From an uncultured Collinsella sp. (GTDB lineage: Bacteria > Actinomycetota > Coriobacteriia > Coriobacteriales > Coriobacteriaceae): DNA of 9,865 nt. Below the pieces are notes generated by a model. The model was not told the origin of the DNA and searched no databases. It saw only the letters and a program-made list of their open reading frames with translations. The position numbers and the translations under genes were made by a program. Below, piece by piece: positions 1 to 4,780 of the stretch (position 1 is its first letter; each line of letters opens with the position of its first letter). Location: positions 1-9,865 of the forward strand of contig CAUBTS010000078.1 in assembly GCA_958438955.1 (NCBI GenBank), read 5' to 3'.

Positions 1-2
1 TC

Positions 3-71
3 TTCCGCCGCCCGGTCATCAAAGCCAACGACTGGATCATCGAAAAACTGGAGTCAACCAAATTGATTTAG
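3..71 (+). CDS. C-terminal end of an unidentified gene
   Basis: Frame 3 is open from the window edge and encodes 22 residues, FRRPVIKANDWIIEKLESTKLI, before a TAG at 69-71. Two things support a real gene end. The frame runs to the edge without interruption, and a strong intrinsic terminator in the same orientation follows about 94 bp later at 165-205. The segment is too short to assign to a family and shows no recognisable motif, only a basic, probably helical tail. The other two forward frames stop at 66 and 123 and cannot be excluded as the real one. Confidence 0.45.
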   Translation, partial: FRRPVIKANDWIIEKLESTKLI

Positions 72-164
72 TTCAGCAACGTAAACGCCGTCGGAACATC
101 GAGATCTTCCAACCCGATGCTTTAGCGTAGTGAATTGCACGGGCTGCTTGGTTGTTGCTACAGT

Positions 165-205
165 AGCGGGGCGTGCCGGGGGTCCGGTGCGCCCTGCTTT
201 TATTT
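165..205 (+). terminator. Intrinsic terminator of the upstream gene
   Basis: AGCGGGGCGTGCCGG (165-179) pairs with CCGGTGCGCCCTGCT (184-198) over 15 bp, including three G-U wobbles, around a 4-nt loop GGGT. The stem runs into TTTTATTT. A GC-rich stem followed by a U-rich tract is the classic Rho-independent layout. It separates the gene ending at 71 from the permease gene at 273. Confidence 0.8.
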
Positions 206-272
206 GACCATGAGGCGGCACGCAGCCATGCGCGTGCGGACACCACGCCCAGATTGAGCGCGAGGATGCCCT

Positions 273-1256
273 ATGGCCCAGCATGCCACTGACAATATCG
301 AAATGATGCCCGATAGCCCTGTTGCTCGCGAGGACCTGGGCGCGGGCGGCACCTCCCGCGGCGCCGGCGCTCGCTCGCCGCTGTTCTGGAAAGTCCTGCT
401 GCTTTCGGTGGCAGTCGTCTGGGGCTACTCCTTTACGACCATGAAGGACGCGCTCGACACCATTCCGGTGTTCGAACTGCTCTACGTGCGCTTTCTGCCT
501 GCGGCGTTGGTCATGTTTTTCATCTTCCACAAGCGCATCATCGCGCACCTCAACGCCCGCAACCTTATCGTCGGACTTGGCATGGGCGCACTTATGTGGG
601 CCGCCTACGCCCTGCAGACAGTCGGTCTGGCGCACACCACGGCGGGCAAGAATGCTTTTTTGACGGGCACGTATTGCATCGTTGTGCCGTTCGCGAGCTA
701 TTTTCTGAGCGGCGAAAAACTCACCCGCTATAACCTGGGCGCGGCGCTGCTGTGCTTGGCGGGCATTGGCTTGGTGGCGCTCGATAGCGTTGAATTCAAC
801 ATCGGTGATGTCATTACGCTGGCGGGTGCGGTCTTTTTCGCCATCCAGATGGCGGTGACTGCCAAGTACGGTCGCAAAATGGACATCAACGTCATCACGT
901 TTTGGATGTTTGTGGGCAACGGCGTGCTGAGCCTGGCAACGTCGCTGCTATTCGAGACCCAAGCGCCTCTGTCCGTGTGGACGCCGAGCTTTATCAGCGC
1001 GATGGCGTTTCTCTCGGTTGGTTGCACATGCGCGGCTCTGCTCATCCAAAACGTCGGCCTGGCGCATGTCTCGGCCTCGACGGGCTCACTGCTCCTTTCG
1101 ATGGAGTCGCCTTCGGGTGTGCTGTTCTCGGTGCTGCTGATGGGGGAGGCGCTCACCTCGCGCCTGCTTGCCGGTTTCGCGCTCATCTTCCTGTCGATTA
1201 TCTTGAGCGAGACGCATTTCGATTTCTTGCGCCGAAAATCACACCCGCAATTGTAA
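273..1256 (+). CDS. EamA/DMT-superfamily permease (10 TM)
   Basis: This 327-residue integral membrane protein has the drug/metabolite transporter (EamA) layout. A hydrophilic N-terminus of about 37 residues is followed by ten hydrophobic segments between residues 38 and 312 in two tandem EamA repeats, roughly 40-170 and 178-312, and then a basic tail (FDFLRRKSHPQL). Residues 114-131 (LQTVGLAHTTAGKNAFLT) form the conserved stretch at the TM3-TM4 junction of EamA proteins. LLIQNVGLAHVSASTGSLL (256-274) is its counterpart in the second repeat. Members export or import metabolites, amino acids or drugs. Nothing here fixes the substrate or direction. The ATG at 273 is preceded by GAGGA at 262-266, 6 nt away. 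An in-frame ATG pair at residues 11-12 has no better ribosome site. The gene has terminators on both sides, so it is probably monocistronic. I see no convincing promoter in 206-272; the best -35-like box is TTGACC at 204-209, with no matching -10. Confidence 0.9.
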   Translation: MAQHATDNIEMMPDSPVAREDLGAGGTSRGAGARSPLFWKVLLLSVAVVWGYSFTTMKDALDTIPVFELLYVRFLPAALVMFFIFHKRIIAHLNARNLIVGLGMGALMWAAYALQTVGLAHTTAGKNAFLTGTYCIVVPFASYFLSGEKLTRYNLGAALLCLAGIGLVALDSVEFNIGDVITLAGAVFFAIQMAVTAKYGRKMDINVITFWMFVGNGVLSLATSLLFETQAPLSVWTPSFISAMAFLSVGCTCAALLIQNVGLAHVSASTGSLLLSMESPSGVLFSVLLMGEALTSRLLAGFALIFLSIILSETHFDFLRRKSHPQL

Positions 1257-1268
1257 ACAACTTGTTGC

Positions 1269-1294
1269 GCCGCCCTCCCAGGGCGGCATTTTTT
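1269..1294 (+). terminator. Intrinsic terminator of the permease gene
   Basis: GCCGCCCT (1269-1276) pairs perfectly with AGGGCGGC (1280-1287) around a CCC loop. An A and a run of six T (1289-1294) follow. It begins 12 bp after the permease stop codon. Confidence 0.92.
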
Positions 1295-1320
1295 ATGTTA
1301 TGCCCTTACAGTTATACCTT

Positions 1321-1342
1321 GCACTTTACGCTATCAAAGTGC
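1321..1342. promoter_or_regulatory. Inverted repeat upstream of the amidohydrolase gene
   Basis: GCACTTT (1321-1327) and AAAGTGC (1336-1342) are perfect inverted copies separated by 8 nt. The site lies 31-52 bp before the ATG at 1373 and after the previous gene's terminator, so it belongs to the amidohydrolase promoter or leader. The 15-bp centre-to-centre spacing suits a dimeric repressor on one face of the helix, but a small leader hairpin is equally possible. No clear -35/-10 pair is visible in 1295-1372. Confidence 0.35.
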
Positions 1343-1372
1343 GTGCTGCAAAAACGTTACTGGAGGGCATCT

Positions 1373-2671
1373 ATGGCACCAGCACTGTCCGATCTTCAAC
1401 CGCAATCAGCGCCCAAGGCCACCGCGGTGGCGCAAGCCGCCATTGGCGACAGTCTGGTCAAAGAGGCTCAAACTTTTGCCGATGAGCTTGCCGCATGGCG
1501 TCACGATCTGCATCGGACGCCCGAACTTGGTAACGACCTCCCGCAGACCTCTGCGTATATCCAAGCGCGCCTGGCCGAGATGGACATCCCGTTTGCCACG
1601 CTCGTCGACGGTTCCTGCGTCGTTGGCCTGATCGGTGCCGGTGCGGCCGCGGCCGCTCAGGGCAATGGCACGTGCAAGGACGAGCGGGCCGGAACGGTCG
1701 TCATGCTCCGAGGCGATATGGATGCCCTGCCCGTTGTCGAGGAATCCGGCGAGCCCTTTGCATCCACCAATGGCTGCATGCATGCTTGCGGTCACGATAT
1801 GCACGCGACGGCCCTGCTTGGTGCGGCGCGCCTGCTCAAGGCCCGCGAGGCCGAGCTCATCGACGCCAATGCCACCGTCAAACTGCTGTTCCAGCCGGGC
1901 GAGGAGACCTTCGAGGGCGCCCGCGCCGCTATCGCCGACGGCTTGCTCGAGAACCCGCGCCCTCAGGCGGCCTTTGCCATGCATGTCAACAGCCAGTCGC
2001 CGCTTGGCCTGGTGCTCTACGGCAGCCCGGCGCTCTCGGGCGTGTACGGTTTCCGTATCACGCTCCAGGGCAAGGGCGGCCATGGCTCGAGCCCCGAGAT
2101 CTGCATCGACCCCATCACGGCAGGCGTGCATGTGCATCTGGCGCTCCAGGAGCTTATCTCCCGCGAGGTGCCGGCGGCCAAGGAAGTCGCACTTACCGTT
2201 GGTAAGTTTGCTGGCGGCTTGGCGGCCAACGTCATCCCCGACACCTGCGTGCTCGAGGGAACGCTGCGCGGCTTTGATGTTGAGCTCATGGCTCACCTCA
2301 AGACCCGCATCGCGGAGGTCGTTAACGGCGTTGCCGCGACCTATCGTACGCCGGCGACCATCGAGACACTTTCGGATGTTCCGCCGCTTGTACTCGACAG
2401 CGATATGACTCAGGCGTCGCTTGGCTACGTGGGCGCAGTGCTGCCCAAGGCGGCTTTCTTGCCGCTTTTCCATGCCATGGCGAGTGAGGACTTCGCGCTT
2501 ATCTCGAGCGAGATTCCGAGTGCGTACTTTACCGTGGGCGCGGCCGTAACCGACACGGACGAACACTTTGCCCAGCACCATCCCAAGGCACGTTTTAACG
2601 ATGCCGAGCTGCCGCTCGGTGCCGCGGCCTATACCGCCGTCGCTTTGGGCTATATCGCCGACCACCGGTAG
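1373..2671 (+). CDS. M20-family amidohydrolase (aminoacylase / N-acyl-amino-acid hydrolase type)
   Basis: This 432-residue protein matches the M20D branch of zinc-dependent amidohydrolases (hippurate hydrolase, N-acetyl amino acid or diaminopimelate deacetylase, IAA-amino acid hydrolase). Visible landmarks are HDLHRTPELGND near residue 44, GDMDALPV at 114-121, ACGHDMHATALLGAA at 138-152, FQPGEETFEGA at 173-183, AMHV at 202-205, GKGGHGSSPE at 233-242 in the dimerisation (lid) domain, and FHAMASEDF at 366-374. By family analogy the metal ligands are C139, H141, E178, H204 and H367, and E177 is the general base. All are present, so the enzyme should be active and cytoplasmic. The ATG at 1373 has GGAGGG at 1362-1367. 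The frame stays open upstream to 902, but that part runs through the permease gene and its terminator. An Ala/Gly-rich stretch at residues 88-98 (GAGAAAAAQGN) looks like a loop insertion. It is probably monocistronic. The true acyl-amino-acid or peptide substrate cannot be read from sequence. Confidence 0.92.
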   Translation: MAPALSDLQPQSAPKATAVAQAAIGDSLVKEAQTFADELAAWRHDLHRTPELGNDLPQTSAYIQARLAEMDIPFATLVDGSCVVGLIGAGAAAAAQGNGTCKDERAGTVVMLRGDMDALPVVEESGEPFASTNGCMHACGHDMHATALLGAARLLKAREAELIDANATVKLLFQPGEETFEGARAAIADGLLENPRPQAAFAMHVNSQSPLGLVLYGSPALSGVYGFRITLQGKGGHGSSPEICIDPITAGVHVHLALQELISREVPAAKEVALTVGKFAGGLAANVIPDTCVLEGTLRGFDVELMAHLKTRIAEVVNGVAATYRTPATIETLSDVPPLVLDSDMTQASLGYVGAVLPKAAFLPLFHAMASEDFALISSEIPSAYFTVGAAVTDTDEHFAQHHPKARFNDAELPLGAAAYTAVALGYIADHR

Positions 2672-2673
2672 CA

Positions 2674-2745
2674 CCCAACCTTGCCTTTCAAGCCTGCGGG
2701 CATGGCCGTAAGGCCTATGCCCTTGTCTTTCAAGGCAATCTTGGG
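2674..2745. repeat. 72-nt multi-stem imperfect palindrome
   Basis: One long interrupted hairpin begins 2 bp after the amidohydrolase stop codon. Working inward, CCCAA (2674-2678) pairs with TTGGG (2741-2745). TTGCCTT-tc-AAG (2681-2692) pairs with CTT-tc-AAGGCAA (2727-2738), with the TC/TC positions mismatched. GGGCAT-GGCC pairs with GGCC-t-ATGCCC across a GTAA loop (2707-2710), leaving a one-base bulge. There is no T-run after it (next bases CACCG), so it is not a standard intrinsic terminator, although it may end or process the amidohydrolase transcript. A GTAG lies just outside the left foot, as in some REP hairpins, but it overlaps the stop codon and may be chance. Confidence 0.7.
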
Positions 2746-2905
2746 CACCGTGGGCGCCATCGTCTCGGGCGTGCTGTTCGATGCCACGGGCTCCTTTGCG
2801 AGCACCTGGATTGTGTGCCTGGCGTGCTCCGTGGTCATGCTCGTGTTCCTGCTGGCATCCGAGCCCATCGCCGCCAAGCTGCGCGCGAGCGTGGCGGGGG
2901 AGTAG
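2744..2905 (+). pseudogene. C-terminal remnant of an MFS permease
   Basis: From about 2744 the frame reads GTVGAIVSGVLFDATGSFAS, then a hydrophobic helix (residues of the type TWIVCLACSVVMLVFLL), then a basic/acidic tail ending at TAG 2903-2905. This is the pattern of TM11-TM12 and the cytoplasmic end of a major facilitator superfamily permease, where a full protein has about 400 residues. Only about 53 codons remain. Upstream in the same frame the sequence is the palindrome at 2674-2745 and then the end of the amidohydrolase, so ten or more helices are missing. An ATG at 2702 lies within the palindrome and has no good ribosome site. The frame is intact and codon use matches the neighbours, which suggests a fairly recent deletion. 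A translated two-helix microprotein is possible but less likely. Confidence 0.65.
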
Positions 2906-2938
2906 ACGTCCGTCGCTCTTTGCTGTTCGCCCCGTTCT

Positions 2939-3006
2939 GTCCGTGGCTGCCCTGGAAGCCGAATGGATGCTCGTACCATCATTCGGTTTCCAAGGCGGCC
3001 ACGGGC
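2939..3006. repeat. Long intergenic hairpin A (about 29 bp)
   Basis: CCGTGGCTGCC (2941-2951) pairs with GGCGGCCACGG (2994-3004). TGGAAGCCGAATG (2953-2965) pairs with CATTCGGTTTCCA (2980-2992). ATG (2967-2969) pairs with CAT (2977-2979) around a 7-nt loop CTCGTAC. The only defects are a C/A mismatch (2952/2993), one bulged G (2966) and G-U wobbles. Two more pairs (2939-2940 with 3005-3006) extend the base. No U-tract follows, and it encodes no recognisable protein. Confidence 0.78.
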
Positions 3007-3015
3007 CTACGAAAT

Positions 3016-3077
3016 GATCCGTTTTCCTCCGTCCCCAACAGATCACGTAATCCGAAGGGGACGGAGGAAAACGGATC
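3016..3077. repeat. Perfect 21-bp intergenic palindrome B
   Basis: The 21 bases at 3016-3036 (beginning GATCCGTTTTCC and ending CGTCCCC) are the exact reverse complement of 3057-3077. A 20-nt AT-richer loop lies between them at 3037-3056. It begins 9 bp after hairpin A. There is no mismatch and no T-run beyond the right foot (CCAAACAG), so it is a structural repeat rather than a simple terminator. Confidence 0.85.
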
Positions 3078-3084
3078 CCAAACA

Positions 3085-3144
3085 GCGGCGGTGCGTCTGG
3101 CCGAACGAGTCCCCATACCCTCGTTCGGTCAGACGCGCCGCCGC
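3085..3144. repeat. Long hairpin C (25 bp) abutting the hisS promoter
   Basis: Positions 3085-3109 pair with 3120-3144 around a 10-nt loop (TCCCCATACC). Blocks GCGGCGG, GCGTCTG and CCGAACGAG pair with CTCGTTCGG, CAGACGC and CCGCCGC. The two positions between blocks are T/G and G/T, which pair as wobbles in RNA. GTTTTGCTTTTG follows the right foot, so on the + strand it could act as an intrinsic terminator for transcripts entering from upstream. The right foot ends 17 bp before the hisS -10 box and so covers where a -35 box would be. Confidence 0.8.
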
Positions 3145-3161
3145 GTTTTGCTTTTGTGCCG

Positions 3162-3167
3162 TATAAT
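3162..3167 (+). promoter_or_regulatory. Promoter -10 box of hisS
   Basis: A perfect TATAAT lies 42 bp before the hisS ATG. With 16-18 bp spacing the -35 position (3138-3145) is GC-rich and unlike TTGACA, because it is the right foot of hairpin C. The predicted start near 3173-3175 would give a leader of about 35 nt, too short for a T-box or other histidine-sensing leader. Confidence 0.6.
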
Positions 3168-3209
3168 GTCCACTAACTATGACGCGATACAAAAGAAAGG
3201 TGTTTGCCC

Positions 3210-4523
3210 ATGCAGGCACAGAAGGCGGAGGGAACCCGCGACCTTATCGGCGCCGAGATGCGCGCCTGGCAAAAGATGCAGCAGATTGCGGCCGGCGTGT
3301 TCGAGCCGTTTGGTTTTAAGCCCATCGAGACGCCCGCGATCGAGCAGGTGGACGTGTTTGTCCACGGTATCGGCCAGTCGACCGACGTCGTGCGCAAGGA
3401 AATGTTCCGCGTGTTTAGCGGCGCCAACCTGGAGCGCGTCTTTACCGAGGGTACCGATACCAAGCTCAAGCCCAAGCAGCGCTTGGCGCTTCGCCCCGAG
3501 GGCACGGCCGGTGTGGTGCGCGCCGTCGTGGAGAACAACCTGGTGCCCCAGGGCTCCACGCCGTTTAAGGCCTACTACGCCGAGGCCATGTTCCGTGGCG
3601 AGCGTCCCCAGAAGGGTCGTCTGCGCCAGTTCCACCAGGTGGGCATCGAGTGGCTCGGCGCTCCCGATCCGGCAGCCGACGCCGAGTGCATCATCATGCT
3701 CATGGAGTTCTACAAGCGCCTGGGCTTCGATCTTTCCAAGCTTCGTCTGCTCATCAACTCGATGGGCGACGCCCAGTGCCGTCCGGCATACCGCGAGCAG
3801 GTCAAGCAGTTTATCCTCGATCACGCCGACGAGATGTGCGACGAGTGCCGCGAGCGCGCCGAGCTCAACCCGCTGCGTGCCTTCGACTGCAAGAACGACC
3901 ACTGCCGCGAGATCATGGCCGAGGCTCCGCTGATGGGTGACAACCTGTGCGACGAGTGCCGCGAGCACTACGAGCAGGTCAAGCGCTATCTGGATGCCGC
4001 CGGTATCGAGTATGTCGAGGATCCCACCTTGGTGCGCGGCCTGGACTACTACACCCGTACTGTCTTTGAGGTCGAGGCCCCTGGCGCCGGCGTCGGCTCC
4101 ATCGGCGGCGGCGGCCGCTATGACGGCCTGGTCGAGCTCGAGGGTGGCAAGCCCACGGCGGGCGTCGGCTTTGCTGTCGGTTTTGAGCGCGCCCTGCTGG
4201 CCCTGCAGGCCTTTGGCAGCGATCTGGGTGCCGAGGAGGCCCCGTGCGTCTATGTCGCCAATGCCGGCAAGGAGCTGCGCCAGAACGTCTTTACCATTAC
4301 GCAGCAGCTTCGCGCCGCAGGCATCGTGACCGAGGCCGACTATCAGGGCCGTTCGCTCAAAGCCCAGTTTAAGCAGGCCGATAAGGTGGGCGCCAAGCTC
4401 ATCCTGGTCTTGGGCGGCGACGAGCTTGCCGCCGGCAAGGTCAAGGTGCGCGACATGGAGAGCCACGAAGAGGTCCTTGCCGATCTGGCCAACGTCGTCG
4501 AGGCGGTTCGCGAGCGCCTGTAG
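3210..4523 (+). CDS. hisS: Histidyl-tRNA synthetase
   Basis: This 437-residue class II aminoacyl-tRNA synthetase charges tRNA-His with histidine using ATP, in the cytoplasm, and probably as a homodimer. N-terminal EGTRDLIG (7-14) is the usual HisRS opening. Motif 1 surrounds FKPIETPAIEQVDVF (36-50). Motif 2 is FRGERPQKGRLRQFHQVGIE (128-147), with the ATP-contacting R129. The HisRS-specific signatures are LVRGLDYYT (274-282), with the catalytic arginine R276, and GGGGRYDGL (299-307). Motif 3 is GVGFAVGFERALLAL (318-332). The anticodon-binding domain spans about 344-437. An insertion domain carries paired cysteines (C210/C213, C227/C232, C247/C250), as in many bacterial HisRS, possibly binding metal. 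The start is ATG 3210, with AAAGG ending at 3200. A TTG two codons upstream is too close to that ribosome site. Length is normal and all key residues are present. It appears to be transcribed alone, between hairpin C and a terminator-like hairpin; aspS, its frequent partner, does not follow. Confidence 0.98.
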   Translation: MQAQKAEGTRDLIGAEMRAWQKMQQIAAGVFEPFGFKPIETPAIEQVDVFVHGIGQSTDVVRKEMFRVFSGANLERVFTEGTDTKLKPKQRLALRPEGTAGVVRAVVENNLVPQGSTPFKAYYAEAMFRGERPQKGRLRQFHQVGIEWLGAPDPAADAECIIMLMEFYKRLGFDLSKLRLLINSMGDAQCRPAYREQVKQFILDHADEMCDECRERAELNPLRAFDCKNDHCREIMAEAPLMGDNLCDECREHYEQVKRYLDAAGIEYVEDPTLVRGLDYYTRTVFEVEAPGAGVGSIGGGGRYDGLVELEGGKPTAGVGFAVGFERALLALQAFGSDLGAEEAPCVYVANAGKELRQNVFTITQQLRAAGIVTEADYQGRSLKAQFKQADKVGAKLILVLGGDELAAGKVKVRDMESHEEVLADLANVVEAVRERL

Positions 4524-4580
4524 TGCATCTTTTTGAGCTGCGGACCCGCTAACACGTCCCGCTCGCGGCGAGCGATTGTT

Positions 4581-4620
4581 ACGGGGGTGTTTCGCATTTA
4601 TGCGGAATGCCCCCGTTTGT
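4581..4620 (+). terminator. Terminator-like hairpin after hisS
   Basis: ACGGGGGTGTTTCGCA (4581-4596) pairs along its full 16 bp, with three G-U wobbles, with TGCGGAATGCCCCCGT (4601-4616) around a TTTA loop. The following tract TTTGT is short. A smaller perfect hairpin, CGCTCG-cgg-CGAGCG (4560-4574), lies just before it. Together they most likely end the hisS transcript. Confidence 0.75.
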
Positions 4621-4635
4621 GTATGCCGTCCACCG

Positions 4636-4722
4636 AGAAATACGACCATTTAGGGCAAAAACCCTTGCAATGCAGAAAATACTTTTGTGTGGTAAAGCGC
4701 AATCAGTGTCGAAAGTATTTCT
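4636..4722. promoter_or_regulatory. Threefold AGAAATAC repeat upstream of ppc
   Basis: AGAAATAC occurs at 4636-4643. It recurs as AGAAAATACTTT, with one extra A, at 4674-4685, and as the reverse complement AAAGTATTTCT at 4712-4722, ending 8 bp before the ppc -10 box. The last two copies form an 11-bp inverted repeat across a 26-nt gap. The right copy covers most of the expected spacer and -35 edge, a position suited to a regulator of ppc. No known regulator is identified from the motif. Confidence 0.35.
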
Positions 4723-4730
4723 CAAGCGCC

Positions 4731-4736
4731 TATAAT
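4731..4736 (+). promoter_or_regulatory. Promoter -10 box of ppc
   Basis: A perfect TATAAT followed by G lies 44 bp before the GTG start. The -35 position at 17-18 bp spacing (GTCGAA or TGTCGA near 4707-4713) is a weak match. The local context CGCC-TATAATG resembles TGCCG-TATAATG at hisS. Confidence 0.6.
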
Positions 4737-4760
4737 GAATACCGCATGTTACGTGCATAG

Positions 4761-4776
4761 AAGGAGGAATGGGAGG
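4761..4776 (+). promoter_or_regulatory. Double ribosome binding site of ppc that decides the start
   Basis: AAGGAGG (4761-4767) ends only 1 nt before ATG 4769, too close to serve it. It lies 13 nt before GTG 4781. GGAGG (4772-4776) ends 4 nt before the same GTG. The arrangement favours GTG 4781, but translation from ATG 4769 cannot be excluded. Confidence 0.5.
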
Positions 4777-4780
4777 AAAC

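Noticed and set aside
135..164. Promoter-like TTGCAC - 18 bp - TGC-TACAGT
   Set aside because: A transcript from it would start inside the strong terminator stem at 165-198, so it is not a sensible promoter for the permease gene.
902..1372. N-terminal extension of the amidohydrolase frame by 157 codons
   Set aside because: It runs through the permease gene in another frame and through its terminator. The ATG at 1373 with GGAGGG is the proper start and gives family-standard length.
3016..3144. CRISPR-like or tandem repeat array
   Set aside because: The hairpins differ in sequence and there is no repeated unit with unique spacers. No cas gene is present.
3168..3209. T-box or histidine-responsive leader for hisS
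   Set aside because: Only about 35-40 nt separate the likely start from the ATG, too short for a T-box.
3177..4649. 490-codon minus-strand frame across hisS, and similar ones at 1406-3046 and 8345-9637
   Set aside because: Each mirrors a confident + strand gene (hisS, the amidohydrolase, larA) and shows low-complexity, non-family sequence. They are composition shadows.
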